From the NCBI RefSeq assembly GCF_023208195.1, contig NZ_CP060034.1:3100001-3164000 (forward strand): DNA of 64,000 bases, in the 5' to 3' direction. Shown one piece after another: positions 9,018 through 19,569 of the stretch. Position numbers and translations under genes: made by a program. The notes below the pieces were generated by a model. That model did no database searches and was not told the origin of the DNA. It worked only from the letters and a program-made list of their open reading frames with translations. The stretch comes from Nocardioides sp. InS609-2. Lineage in GTDB: Bacteria > Actinomycetota > Actinomycetes > Propionibacteriales > Nocardioidaceae. How positions within the stretch are numbered: position 1 is the stretch's first letter; each line of letters opens with the position of its first letter.

Positions 9018-9019
9018 CC
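9008..9019 (+). repeat. Fragment of the dispersed GGTCGAGTAGC repeat
   Basis: GGTCGAGTAGCC matches one arm of the palindrome at 5947-6007. It spans the stop codon of the acyl-CoA enzyme, so here too the repeat provides the final codons. Confidence 0.5.
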
Positions 9020-9029
9020 CCGAGCAGGG

Positions 9030-9569
9030 TCAGACCAACTTGCCGAGGCTGTCGTCGGCGAGGTTCTCGACGTCGTTGCCGTTGCCGATCTGCTTGAAGC
9101 GCTCGAACGAGGCGTGCACCTCGGCCTCGGCCTCGGTCCGGCCGACCCAGTCGGCGCCGTCGACGGACTTGCCCGGCTCGAGGTCCTTGTAGACCTCGAA
9201 GAAGTGCTGGATCTCGAGGCGGTCGTACTTGGAGACGTGGTTGATGTCGCGCAGGTGCTCCAGGCGCGGGTCGTGCGACGGGACGCACAGCACCTTGTCG
9301 TCGCCACCCGCCTCGTCGGTCATCCGGAACATGCCGATCGCGCGGCAGGCGATGAGGCAGCCCGGGAACGTCGGCTGCTGCAGGATCACCAGCGCGTCGA
9401 GGGGATCACCGTCTTGGCCGAGGGTGTTCTCGATGAAGCCGTAGTCGGCCGGGTAGGCGGTCGAGGTGAAGAGCATGCGGTCGAGGCGGAGGCGGCCACT
9501 CTCGTGGTCGACTTCGTACTTGTTGCGCTCGCCCTTGGGGATCTCCACCAGTACGTCGAACTCGAGCAC
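9030..9569 (-). CDS. ppa: Inorganic pyrophosphatase (family I)
   Basis: A 179-residue soluble enzyme that hydrolyses pyrophosphate to phosphate, pulling biosynthetic reactions forward. Family signatures are all present: [12 protein letters not shown] at the N-terminus, [11 protein letters not shown], and the metal-binding DGDPLDALV. Length is typical of the hexameric bacterial class (about 160-180 aa). The GTG is chosen because GGAGGA lies 5-6 bases upstream and the protein then begins directly at the conserved [12 protein letters not shown] strand. A longer reading frame upstream has no family similarity. It is convergent with the acyl-CoA gene and divergent from dacB. Confidence 0.93.
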   Translation of the reverse strand: MLEFDVLVEIPKGERNKYEVDHESGRLRLDRMLFTSTAYPADYGFIENTLGQDGDPLDALVILQQPTFPGCLIACRAIGMFRMTDEAGGDDKVLCVPSHDPRLEHLRDINHVSKYDRLEIQHFFEVYKDLEPGKSVDGADWVGRTEAEAEVHASFERFKQIGNGNDVENLADDSLGKLV

Positions 9570-9700
9570 GTCTTCCTCCACTGATATGTCGATGAGAGGC
9601 AGCGGGGCGCCGCGGGCAACGCCCGGCGGGGTCGCGCCCGCTGCTGACCACAGTGTCGCGCACAATGGCGCCACACACGTAGTCGAGAGGGGGCCCATTC

Positions 9701-11182
9701 GTGGCGCGACGTGACGGACACCATCCCAACGGTCAGGCGTACGCCGGCCCCGGGGCGCGCTCGCACTGGCTGGCGACCCTCCTCGTGCTGGTCCTCGTGG
9801 GCACCGCCGTGGCGGCGTACCGCCTCGACTGGGGTGACCGCTACCTCGGCTGGGGCGCCGATCCCGGCACCGATCCGGCCGCCGTCGCACCGCCCGCCGG
9901 GCTGACCCTCCCGGAGCTGCCGGCGTCCGAGCCGGTCGCCGAACCCGTGGTCAGCAGCACCATCGACCCGACCGAGGTCACGGCAGCCCTGACGGGACGG
10001 CTGGGCGACAAGGACCTCGGCAAGCACGTGGTCGCAATGGTCTCCGACCTGTCTGGCGGCGAGCCGGTGTTCACGTCGGGCGCCGGCCCGGTCACACCTG
10101 CCTCGATCACCAAGCTGCTCACCGCCACCGCCGCGCTGACCGCCTACGGTCCGAGCGCGACGTTCTCGACGCGCGTCGTGGCCGGCGCGAGTCCGCGCGA
10201 CATCGTGCTCGTGGGCGGTGGCGACCCCTTCCTCGCGAGCAGGCCGACCTCATCCAAGACCTACCCGCCACGCGCCGACGTGGTCACCCTCGCCCGCCAG
10301 GTCGCGGCAGGGCTGACGACGAAGAAGGTCCGGGTGACCTACGACAGCTCGCTCTTCAGCGGCCCGGCCGTCAACCCTGCGTGGGAGCCGAGCTACGTGC
10401 CCGAGGGCATCGTGTCGCCGATCTCGGCGCTGTGGGTCGACGAGGGCCGCGACCCCAGTGGCTACGGTCGCGTCGCCGACCCGGCTCGCACAGCAGCCGA
10501 CGTCTTCGCCAAGGCCCTGGCCGCTGAAGGCGTGCAGGTCGTCGGTACGCCGAAGCCCGTGGTCGCCGCCCAGGAAGCTGCCGTCCTCGGCACCGTCACC
10601 TCGGCGCCGCTGTCGGCGATCGTGCAGCGGGTGCTCGACGTCAGCGACAACGAGGCGGCCGAGGTGCTCGCCCACCATGTCGGGCTGTCCGTCTCGGGAG
10701 TCGGTTCGTTCGAGGCGGGCACGGCCGGCGTACTCCAGACCCTCACCGGGCTCGGCATCGACGTCACTGGTGACCAGGTCTTCGACGGCAGCGGGCTGTC
10801 GCGGGCCAACCTCGTCACGGCGTCGACGTTCACCCAGGTCCTCCAGGTCGCGTCGTCGTCGGCCCAGCCCGGACTGCGTGCGGTGATCGAGGGTCTGCCG
10901 GTTGCGGGCTTCACCGGCAGCCTCACCTACCGCTTCGACCGGGGTGCGCCCGAGGGTCGCGGCCGGGTGCGTGCCAAGACCGGCACCCTGGCGGCCGCGG
11001 GCGTCCACTCGCTCGCGGGGGTGGTCACGGATCTCGACGGCAACGCGATGACCTTCGTCGTCGCGGCGGACAAGGTGAAGCCCAACAAGAGCCTGGCGGC
11101 GCGGGTCGCCCTCGACGAGGTGGCTGCCGAGCTCGCAGCCTGCCACTGCTCGCCGGGAGCTCCAGTGGGAGGCACCGGCTAG
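9701..11182 (+). CDS. dacB: D-alanyl-D-alanine carboxypeptidase / endopeptidase (PBP4 type)
   Basis: A 493-residue exported class C low-molecular-mass penicillin-binding protein. An N-terminal membrane anchor (about residues 23-42) is followed by a variable spacer and the catalytic domain. It has the active-site triad of motifs: S135-x-x-K in [11 protein letters not shown] in VSDNEAAEV, and KTG in [11 protein letters not shown]. It trims the terminal D-Ala or cleaves D-Ala-meso-DAP cross-links in peptidoglycan. It starts with GTG and has GAGAGGGGG about 7-8 bases upstream. The dacB-DUF2342-tilS-hpt-ftsH order is conserved in actinobacteria. Confidence 0.92.
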   Translation: MARRDGHHPNGQAYAGPGARSHWLATLLVLVLVGTAVAAYRLDWGDRYLGWGADPGTDPAAVAPPAGLTLPELPASEPVAEPVVSSTIDPTEVTAALTGRLGDKDLGKHVVAMVSDLSGGEPVFTSGAGPVTPASITKLLTATAALTAYGPSATFSTRVVAGASPRDIVLVGGGDPFLASRPTSSKTYPPRADVVTLARQVAAGLTTKKVRVTYDSSLFSGPAVNPAWEPSYVPEGIVSPISALWVDEGRDPSGYGRVADPARTAADVFAKALAAEGVQVVGTPKPVVAAQEAAVLGTVTSAPLSAIVQRVLDVSDNEAAEVLAHHVGLSVSGVGSFEAGTAGVLQTLTGLGIDVTGDQVFDGSGLSRANLVTASTFTQVLQVASSSAQPGLRAVIEGLPVAGFTGSLTYRFDRGAPEGRGRVRAKTGTLAAAGVHSLAGVVTDLDGNAMTFVVAADKVKPNKSLAARVALDEVAAELAACHCSPGAPVGGTG

Positions 11183-11185
11183 CCT
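11180..11185 (+). promoter_or_regulatory. Leaderless -10 box (TAGCCT)
   Basis: TAGCCT lies exactly 7 nt before the ATG at 11193 and shares its TAG with the dacB stop codon. Confidence 0.55.
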
Positions 11186-11192
11186 CGCCTGC

Positions 11193-12227
11193 ATGAGCAG
11201 CATGGTCGACTGGGACTTCGCCGTGAACCTCGGCGCGAAGGTTGCGGGCGACGGTCCCGACATCGCGCCCGACGCAGCGGCCGCGGCCGTCGCCGAGCTG
11301 CGTGAGGGCGCCGAGAGGTCGAGCCCGCTCGTGCGCGAGTTCACCGGCCTGGTCGCCGACGAACGCACGGCGCCCGTGCTGGTGGTCGACCGACGCGGCT
11401 GGGTACAGGCCAATGCCGACGGCTTCGCGACGATCATCGGCCCGCTCGCCGAGAAGCTGGCAAGCAAGAAGGGGCCGCCGTCCGGCCTCTCGCTCGCCAT
11501 CGGCTCGCGCGTCACCGGCGCCGAGGTCGGGCTGCTGCTCGGCTTCCTCGGCACCAAGGTGCTGGGCCAGTTCGACCCGTTCTTCGACCCGACCGGACGG
11601 CTGCTGCTGGTCGCGCCGAACATCGTGCACGTCGAGCGCGAGCTCGGCGTCGACCCCCACGACTTCCGGCTCTGGGTCTGCCTCCACGAGGAGACCCACC
11701 GGGTGCAGTTCACGGCGGTGCCGTGGATGCGCGACCACCTCTTCTCCGAGATGAACGCGCTGCTCGAGTCGTTCGAGCCCGGTGACATGCTCGGTGACGG
11801 CCTGCGCCGGGCCTCCGAGGCGATCCGCGGCGGCATCAGCGGCAACGGCAACGTCGTCGAGATGATGAGCACCCCCGAGCAGCGGGCGATCATGGACCGG
11901 GTCACGGGCGTCATGTCGCTGCTTGAAGGCCATGCCGACGTGGTCATGGACGGCGTCGGCCCGACCATCATCCCGACCGTCGACCAGATCCGCGCCAAGT
12001 TCACCAAGCGTCGCCAGGGTGTCGGCACGCTCGACCGGATCCTGCGCCGCCTGCTCGGTCTCGACGCCAAGATGGCTCAGTACCGCGACGGCGCGATCTT
12101 CGTCCGCGGCGTCGTCGACAAGGTCGGCATGGAGGAGTTCAACGCCGTCTGGGCGGAGCCTGCGAATCTTCCCGACAAGTCGGAGATCAGCGACCCCGAC
12201 GCCTGGGTCGCCCGCGTCCTCGGATGA
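11193..12227 (+). CDS. Zinc-dependent metalloprotease-like protein (DUF2342 / F420-associated family)
   Basis: A 344-residue protein of the actinobacterial DUF2342 family, annotated elsewhere as zinc-dependent metalloprotease or coenzyme-F420-biosynthesis-associated protein. The HExxH-type site is CLHEETHRVQF (about residue 166), followed by a long helical segment with EGHADVVMD. A role is not established, and the family name reflects phylogenetic co-occurrence with F420 genes. It overlaps tilS by four bases (ATGA), so the two are co-translated. A TANNNT box 7 nt before the ATG suggests a leaderless mRNA. Confidence 0.8.
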   Translation: MSSMVDWDFAVNLGAKVAGDGPDIAPDAAAAAVAELREGAERSSPLVREFTGLVADERTAPVLVVDRRGWVQANADGFATIIGPLAEKLASKKGPPSGLSLAIGSRVTGAEVGLLLGFLGTKVLGQFDPFFDPTGRLLLVAPNIVHVERELGVDPHDFRLWVCLHEETHRVQFTAVPWMRDHLFSEMNALLESFEPGDMLGDGLRRASEAIRGGISGNGNVVEMMSTPEQRAIMDRVTGVMSLLEGHADVVMDGVGPTIIPTVDQIRAKFTKRRQGVGTLDRILRRLLGLDAKMAQYRDGAIFVRGVVDKVGMEEFNAVWAEPANLPDKSEISDPDAWVARVLG

Positions 12228-13189
12228 GCCTCGACCCCGCCGTCGCCGCAGTACGACGCGGCGTACGCGCCGTGCTCGAGCCGCTCGACCCCGGTGCCGG
12301 CGTGCTTGTCGCGTGCTCCGGCGGCGCCGACTCGTTGTCGTTGCTGGCCGCCACCGTCTTCGAGGGCCACGCCCGTGGCCTGCGCGTGCTCGGGGCCACC
12401 GTCGACCACGGCCTCCAGGACGGCTCGGCCGACCTCGCCCAGCGGGTCGTCGGGCAGATGGTGGCACTGGGAGCTGATGAGACGGTCTCCTCGCGGGTGA
12501 GCGTGGAGGCCGCCGGGCTGGGCGTCGAGGCCGCCGCCCGCGAGGCGCGTTACGCCGTGCTCGGGCAGATGGCCGACCACTTCGACACTCCGCTCGTGCT
12601 GCTCGGGCACACCCGCGACGACCAGGCTGAGACCGTGCTGATGGGCCTCGCGCGCGGCTCGGGCGGCCGCTCGATCGCCGGCATGCGGCGGGGGTTCGAC
12701 CGCTTCCGGCGGCCGCTGCTCGACGTCACGCGTGCCCAGACCGAGGCAGCCTGCGCGGCCGAGGGCATCGCACCCTGGCAGGACCCCTTCAACGACGACC
12801 CGCGGTTCACCCGTTCTCGCGTGCGTACGACGGTGCTGCCCATGCTGGAGCAGGAGCTCGGCCCCGGCGTCGGCGCCGCGCTGGCCCGCACGGCCGACCA
12901 GCTCCGCGTCGACATGGAGTACCTCGACACCGTCGCAGACCGTCATGCCTCGGACCTGTCCGTCGAGACCCTGATCGACCTCCCGGTCGCGATCCGGCGC
13001 CGGGTCCTGCACCGCGCGGCCCTCGCTGCCGGGGCTCCCGCCGCCGACCTGACCCACGAGCACGTGCTCGCCGTGGACTCGCTGCTCACGCACTGGCGGG
13101 GCCAGAAGTGGATCGACCTGCCCGGCCCGCTGCGCGCCGTACGTCGGGACGGAGTCGTGGTCTTCGAGCCGGCTCAGCTCCCCGGCTGA
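12224..13189 (+). CDS. tilS: tRNA(Ile)-lysidine synthetase
   Basis: A 321-residue N-type ATP pyrophosphatase. The PP-loop SGGADSLSL is at about residue 30, and GHTRDDQAETVLMGLARGSG carries the conserved HxxDDxxET motif. The enzyme attaches lysine to cytidine 34 of tRNA-Ile2, so that it reads AUA and is charged with isoleucine. The length matches the short actinobacterial form, which has a reduced C-terminal domain. Start overlaps the upstream stop as ATGA. Downstream hpt is the usual tilS neighbour in Gram-positive bacteria. Confidence 0.93.
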   Translation: MSLDPAVAAVRRGVRAVLEPLDPGAGVLVACSGGADSLSLLAATVFEGHARGLRVLGATVDHGLQDGSADLAQRVVGQMVALGADETVSSRVSVEAAGLGVEAAAREARYAVLGQMADHFDTPLVLLGHTRDDQAETVLMGLARGSGGRSIAGMRRGFDRFRRPLLDVTRAQTEAACAAEGIAPWQDPFNDDPRFTRSRVRTTVLPMLEQELGPGVGAALARTADQLRVDMEYLDTVADRHASDLSVETLIDLPVAIRRRVLHRAALAAGAPAADLTHEHVLAVDSLLTHWRGQKWIDLPGPLRAVRRDGVVVFEPAQLPG

Positions 13190-13230
13190 TCGGCTTCCTC
13201 GGGTCCGGCGGCGGGGGTTACCGAACCGTA

Positions 13231-13258
13231 CGCAGGAAATCGGCCGCGATTTCCTGCG
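13231..13258. terminator. Perfect 12-bp hairpin between tilS and hpt
   Basis: CGCAGGAAATCG pairs perfectly with CGATTTCCTGCG around a GCCG loop. It ends about 40 bases before the hpt -10 box. It most likely terminates the dacB/tilS transcript, although a regulator-binding palindrome is possible since no T tract follows. Confidence 0.5.
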
Positions 13259-13299
13259 GACTGTCCGGTAGCGCTGCCCGCAGCCCCAGCCGGGTCACA

Positions 13300-13305
13300 T
13301 AGGCT
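13300..13305 (+). promoter_or_regulatory. Leaderless -10 box (TAGGCT) of hpt
   Basis: TAGGCT is 7 nt before the ATG at 13313 and no ribosome-binding site is present. Confidence 0.55.
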
Positions 13306-13312
13306 GCGCCGC

Positions 13313-13864
13313 ATGGACGCGTCCCAAGCGGAGAACGAACTGGTCAACGTCCTCTTCACCGAGGCCCAGATCCAGGAACGGCTCGGCGAGATGGCCACCG
13401 CCATCGCGGCCGACTACGAGGGTCACGACCTGCTGATGGTCGGGATCCTGCGCGGCGCCGTCATGGTGATGGCCGACCTGGCGCGGGCGCTGCCGCGGCA
13501 CGTCGAGATGGACTGGATCGCCATCTCCTCCTACGGGTCCGGCACCAAGTCGAGCGGCGTCGTGCGCCTGCTCAAGGACCTCGACACCGACATCACCGAC
13601 AGGCACGTGCTGATCGTCGACGAGATCATCGACACCGGGCTCACCTTGTCGTGGCTGGTCAACAGCCTGGTCAGCCGCAACCCGGCGAGCGTCGAGATCG
13701 CCACACTGCTGCGCAAGCCGGAGGCGCTGACGATGCCGGTCGAGCCGAAGTACATCGGCTGGGACATCCCCAACGAGTTCGTCGTCGGTTACGGCCTCGA
13801 CTACCGCGAGAAGTACCGCAACCTGCGCGACATCGGCACGCTGGCACCGCACATCTACTCCTGA
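13313..13864 (+). CDS. hpt: Hypoxanthine phosphoribosyltransferase
   Basis: A 183-residue type I phosphoribosyltransferase that salvages hypoxanthine and guanine with PRPP to IMP and GMP. The PRPP-binding motif VLIVDEIIDTGLTL is near residue 100. The flexible-loop region ISSYGSGTKSSG and the C-terminal base pocket with VGYGLDYREKYRNL match HPRT and not the adenine or uracil enzymes. Length is normal for the family. It is placed between tilS and ftsH, as in many Gram-positive bacteria. The mRNA appears leaderless. Confidence 0.94.
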   Translation: MDASQAENELVNVLFTEAQIQERLGEMATAIAADYEGHDLLMVGILRGAVMVMADLARALPRHVEMDWIAISSYGSGTKSSGVVRLLKDLDTDITDRHVLIVDEIIDTGLTLSWLVNSLVSRNPASVEIATLLRKPEALTMPVEPKYIGWDIPNEFVVGYGLDYREKYRNLRDIGTLAPHIYS

Positions 13865-13970
13865 CTCGGTCCGGGACTCCCGCTCCCAGCCACCCTCCTG
13901 AGAGAATGGGGTTGGGTGCTGACAGGTACGGTCATCACTTCTCCCCGACTCGTCTGCTCGAAAGAAGCCT

Positions 13971-16024
<2,054 letters not shown>

Positions 16025-16025
<1 letters not shown>

Positions 16026-16642
16026 TGACCGACCCGGTCACCTGCCCCGATCGGGATCCGCACGACGTCCCCGAGTTCGACCACGAGCGCGCCGAGGCGG
16101 CTGTCCGTGAGCTGCTGGCGGCCATCGGCGAGGACCCCGAGCGGGAGGGGCTGCGCGAGACGCCCGCCCGCGTGGCCAAGGCGTACGCCGAGCTGACGGC
16201 GGGGCTGCGGCTGACCCCCGAGGACGTGCTGACCACGACGTTCGACCTCGGCCACGACGAGATGGTGCTGGTCAAGGACATCGAGCTCTGGTCGATGTGC
16301 GAGCACCACCTGGTGCCGTTCACCGGCGTCGCCCACGTCGGCTACATCCCCGCCGAGAGCGGCAAGATCACCGGACTGTCCAAGCTGGCCCGGCTCGTCG
16401 ACGTCTACGCCAAGCGCCCGCAGGTGCAGGAGCGGCTGACCACGCAGATCGCCGACGCGATGATGGATCTCCTCGACGCGCGCGGCGTCATCGTGGTGGT
16501 CGAGGCCGAGCACCTCTGCATGACCATGCGCGGGGTCAAGAAGGCCGGCGCCCGCACCATCACGTCCGCGGTCCGCGGCATCATGCACAACGCCGCCACC
16601 CGGTCGGAGGCGATGATGCTGATCCGGTCCGGGTCCAGGTGA
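16025..16642 (+). CDS. folE: GTP cyclohydrolase I
   Basis: A 205-residue enzyme making 7,8-dihydroneopterin triphosphate from GTP, the first committed step of folate synthesis. The zinc site is in [10 protein letters not shown] (about residue 92) with a second Cys in [11 protein letters not shown]. The [14 protein letters not shown] and [10 protein letters not shown] motifs are intact, so this is the canonical FolE type. It overlaps the ftsH stop by one base and overlaps folP by four bases. Confidence 0.96.
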
Positions 16643-17484
16643 CCGACCCGGTGGTCGCGCCGCTCGGGCGGCCCCGGGTGATGGGCGTCGTCAACGTCAC
16701 GCCCGACTCGTTCTCCGACGGCGGACGGTTCCACGAGACCGACGCCGCGATCGCCCACGGTCTTGCGCTGCACGCCGACGGTGCCGACATCCTCGACATC
16801 GGCGGTGAGTCCACCCGCCCCGGCGCGACCCGCCCGCTGGTCGAGGAGGAGCTGGCGCGGGTCATCCCGGTCATCACCGCACTCGCCGGCGCCGGTGCGG
16901 TCGTCAGCGTCGACACGATGCGCGCCGCGGTCGCCACCGCCGCGCTCGAGGCCGGCGCCACCATCGTCAACGACGTCTCCGGAGGGCTCGCCGACCCGGC
17001 CATGCTCGATCTCGTCGCCGCCCGCGGCACGACGTACGTCGCGATGCACTGGCGTGCCCACGCCGACGAGATGCGGGACTTCACGACGTACGACGACGGT
17101 GTGGTCACCGGGGTCCGCGACGAGCTGGCCCAGCGGGTCGCCGCGATGAGCGCAGCGGGCATCGAACCGGGTCAGGTCGTGCTCGACCCCGGTCTCGGCT
17201 TCGCCAAGCAGGGCGCCCAGAACTGGCGCCTCCTGAAGGGCCTCCACGCACTGACCGACCTCGGCTTCCCACTGCTCGTGGGAGCCAGCCGCAAGTCGTT
17301 CCTCGGCACCCTGCTCGCCGGCCCCGACGGCGCCGCCCGCCCGGTCGACGGTCGCGAGGCAGCGAACACCGCCCTCGGCGTACTCCTGGCCCAGCGTGGC
17401 GTCTGGGGCCTGCGGGTGCACGATGTGCGAGCCACCCGTGACGCCCTGGCCGTGTGGCAGGCAATGGAAGGAGAGACCACATGA
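16639..17484 (+). CDS. folP: Dihydropteroate synthase
   Basis: A 281-residue TIM-barrel enzyme that joins p-aminobenzoate to hydroxymethyl-dihydropterin diphosphate and is the sulfonamide target. Signature [15 protein letters not shown] is at about residue 14, [11 protein letters not shown] follows, and the pterin-site GASRKSF is near residue 215. The start is the GTG that overlaps the folE stop (GTGA). The frame extends further upstream but only inside folE. It ends overlapping folB by four bases. Confidence 0.95.
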   Translation: MTDPVVAPLGRPRVMGVVNVTPDSFSDGGRFHETDAAIAHGLALHADGADILDIGGESTRPGATRPLVEEELARVIPVITALAGAGAVVSVDTMRAAVATAALEAGATIVNDVSGGLADPAMLDLVAARGTTYVAMHWRAHADEMRDFTTYDDGVVTGVRDELAQRVAAMSAAGIEPGQVVLDPGLGFAKQGAQNWRLLKGLHALTDLGFPLLVGASRKSFLGTLLAGPDGAARPVDGREAANTALGVLLAQRGVWGLRVHDVRATRDALAVWQAMEGETT

Positions 17485-17852
17485 CCGACGAGCTCAGCAT
17501 TTACGGAATCGAGTGCCGGGGACACCACGGGGTCTTCGACTTCGAGAAACGCGAGGGTCAGCCCTTCGTGATTGATCTGACACTGGGCGTCGACACCGCG
17601 CCTGCTGCCCGATCGGACGAGTTGCACGACACCGTGGACTACGGAAGTCTCGTCAGCGCGGTCAAGGACGCCGTCGAGCACGACCCGGTCGACCTGATCG
17701 AGACCCTGGCCCAGCGGATCGCGGACATCTGCCTCTTGGATGCTCGTGTTCAATGGACCCGGGTCACGGTTCACAAGCCGGACGCCCCGATTGACGCCAC
17801 GTTTCGGGATGTGGCGCTGACGATCACCAGAAACGCGAGGTCCGAGCAGTGA
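17481..17852 (+). CDS. folB: Dihydroneopterin aldolase
   Basis: A 123-residue enzyme cleaving dihydroneopterin to hydroxymethyl-dihydropterin and glycolaldehyde. Conserved features are YGIECRGHHGVFDFE at the N-terminus with the substrate Glu, a TVDYGSLV block, and VTVHKPDAPI near the C-terminus with the catalytic Lys. The ATG is selected because GGAAGGAGAG lies just upstream and because ATGA overlaps the folP stop. It overlaps folK by four bases. Confidence 0.95.
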   Translation: MTDELSIYGIECRGHHGVFDFEKREGQPFVIDLTLGVDTAPAARSDELHDTVDYGSLVSAVKDAVEHDPVDLIETLAQRIADICLLDARVQWTRVTVHKPDAPIDATFRDVALTITRNARSEQ

Positions 17853-18418
17853 CTGAGACCCCCAACCCGTACATCGCCGAGGCGGAAGCCCTCACCGGAG
17901 AGATGCACCCGATCCGTCGGGTCGTCATCGCCCTGGGCTCCAACCTCGGTGAACGGCTGGCCGCCCTCCAGGGCGCGGTGGATGCGCTGGCCGACACTCC
18001 TGACGTGTGGATCACCGGTGTCTCCTCGGTCTACGAGACCGAGCCGGTCGACGCGCCAGACGGCTCCAAGCCCTACCTGAACGCCGTACTCCTGATGGAC
18101 ACCACGCTGCCGGCCGCCCGGCTGATGGAGCGTGCGCTGGCCGTCGAGGACGCCTTCGACCGCGAGCGCAGCGAGATCCGCAACGCGCCGCGCACCCTCG
18201 ACGTCGACCTGATCGTGGTGGGCGACCGCCGCGCCGACGACGACTTCCTGCGCCTGCCGCACCCGCGCGCCCACGAGCGTGCGTTCGTGCTCCAGCCGTG
18301 GCACGACCTCGAGCCCGACGCCGAGATCCCCGACGCCGGACCCATCGAGGAGCTGCTGGCCAAGGCCGACACCTCGACCATCACCAAGCGCGAAGACCTG
18401 ACGCTCGAGGTCCAGTGA
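17849..18418 (+). CDS. folK: 2-amino-4-hydroxy-6-hydroxymethyldihydropteridine diphosphokinase
   Basis: A 189-residue HPPK that pyrophosphorylates hydroxymethyl-dihydropterin to give the FolP substrate. Family motifs are ALGSNLGERLAAL (about residue 30), YETEPVDAPDG, RTLDVDLIVVGD and LPHPRAHERAFVLQP. About 25 residues precede the usual start. The GTG overlaps the folB stop (GTGA) and is kept on that ground. With folE, folP and folB it completes four consecutive folate steps. The p-aminobenzoate genes are not in the window. Confidence 0.95.
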   Translation: MTETPNPYIAEAEALTGEMHPIRRVVIALGSNLGERLAALQGAVDALADTPDVWITGVSSVYETEPVDAPDGSKPYLNAVLLMDTTLPAARLMERALAVEDAFDRERSEIRNAPRTLDVDLIVVGDRRADDDFLRLPHPRAHERAFVLQPWHDLEPDAEIPDAGPIEELLAKADTSTITKREDLTLEVQ

Positions 18419-18422
18419 CCCG

Positions 18423-18925
18423 ATGACGGGCGCACCACCACTCGGCGCGGACCCCGAGCGGCCGGACCGCGACGACCGGCTCGCGCCCACCGCTGGTCGA
18501 CCCTCGCGGGCTGGGCGGCGGCCGGGCTCGTGCTCGGCCGGCTCTGGCACCCGGTCGCTGAGCGGTTCAACGGCACCGCGCCGACGGTCTCGCTGCTGCA
18601 GGGGCTGGTGCTGTTCTTCGTCGCGGCCATCCTCGGTGGCACCGCCTGGATCACCTGGCGTGCCGTGCACGTACGACGCGAGCGGCTCGAGCCGCAGCAG
18701 GCCGTCAACCGGCTGGTGCTGGCGCGGGCCTGCGCGCTGGTGGGCGCGCTGGTCGCCGGCGGGTACGCCGGATATGCGCTCAGCTGGCTCGGGAACGACG
18801 CCGAGCTGGCCGCGGAGCGGGTGTGGCGATCGGCCGTGGCCGCGCTCGGGGGTGTGGCGACCGCCTCGGCCGCGGTACTGCTGGAGCGTGCGTGTCGCGT
18901 CCGTTCAGAGGACAAGTCGCCCTAA
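18423..18925 (+). pseudogene. DUF3180 membrane protein with apparent one-base frameshift
   Basis: Reading from the ATG five bases after folK gives an acidic N-terminus ending DDRLAPT. The DUF3180-type continuation RWSTLAGWAAAGLVLG and the rest of the protein, with about four hydrophobic segments, then lie in another frame that runs to the TAA at 18923. Between CCCACC and GCTGG near 18486-18495 one extra C would restore a single ORF of about 168 residues. No start codon exists upstream of RWST in its own frame, and the first one (GTG 18530) falls inside the first membrane segment. It is either a sequencing error in a C run or a recent mutation. DUF3180 genes routinely close the folate operon in actinobacteria. 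Function unknown. Confidence 0.72.
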
Positions 18926-18928
18926 CCT
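18923..18928 (+). promoter_or_regulatory. Leaderless -10 box (TAACCT)
   Basis: TAACCT lies 6 nt before the ATG at 18935 and shares its TAA with the stop codon of the DUF3180 gene. Confidence 0.5.
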
Positions 18929-18934
18929 GCTGGC

Positions 18935-19525
18935 ATGGCTTCCCCCAACGCCCGGCGCCGTCAGCGCAGCACCCGCCTGACCGTGGCCGTTGTCCTGCTC
19001 GTCGTCGCTGCCGTCCTCGTGGTGGCCGCCTTTGTCGGCCCCCTCAGCACCGTGGCCGGCGTCCAGCTGTTCTCCGCGATTGGTGCGATCGTGCTGGGCG
19101 CCGCCGCCACTCGCATCACCCACTCCGAGCTCATGCAGACCCGTCGTGACGCCGCCCGTGACCGCGCCGAGCAGGCCCAGGCCTACCGTGCGATCACCGA
19201 GCAGCGCGTGGCCGAGAACGCCGCGTTCGCGGCCGACATGTCGGCCCGCATCACCGAGCGTGAGGGCACCATCTCCGACCTCGAGGGCGCGCTCGATACG
19301 GCCCAGAAGCACTCCGCCGAGGTGACGCGGAAGTTCAACGCCGAGGCCCGGCGTGCCGAGCTGGCCGAGAACCGCGGCACCGAGCTTTCTTCGTCGCTCG
19401 AGGCGTCGGAGTCCCGCGCGGCCGAGGCAATCGTGCGCGTGGCCGAGCTCGAGGGCGAGATCGACGCACTGCGTGCCGAGCTCGTCGCCTGGCAGCTCCA
19501 GGGCGAAGCCCGCAAGCACGGCTGA
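18935..19525 (+). CDS. Small membrane protein with C-terminal coiled coil
   Basis: A 196-residue protein that I do not recognise as a named family. Residues about 15-34 and 42-60 are hydrophobic and form a membrane hairpin after a basic N-terminus (NARRRQRSTR). Residues about 70-190 are a continuous charged coiled coil rich in Ala, Glu and Arg, which should lie in the cytoplasm. This organisation suits a scaffold or envelope-organising protein, but no catalytic motif is visible. It is flanked by the folate operon and a GNAT gene and is probably transcribed on its own as a leaderless mRNA. Confidence 0.6.
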   Translation: MASPNARRRQRSTRLTVAVVLLVVAAVLVVAAFVGPLSTVAGVQLFSAIGAIVLGAAATRITHSELMQTRRDAARDRAEQAQAYRAITEQRVAENAAFAADMSARITEREGTISDLEGALDTAQKHSAEVTRKFNAEARRAELAENRGTELSSSLEASESRAAEAIVRVAELEGEIDALRAELVAWQLQGEARKHG

Positions 19526-19557
19526 GACGGCGTTTCACCGCGTCGCTCGCGACGCGA

Positions 19558-19563
19558 CACAAT
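19558..19563 (+). promoter_or_regulatory. Leaderless -10-like box (CACAAT)
   Basis: CACAAT ends 6 nt before the GTG at 19570. It deviates from TANNNT at the first base but keeps the AAT ending, and no ribosome-binding site is seen. Confidence 0.4.
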
Positions 19564-19569
19564 GGGCCG

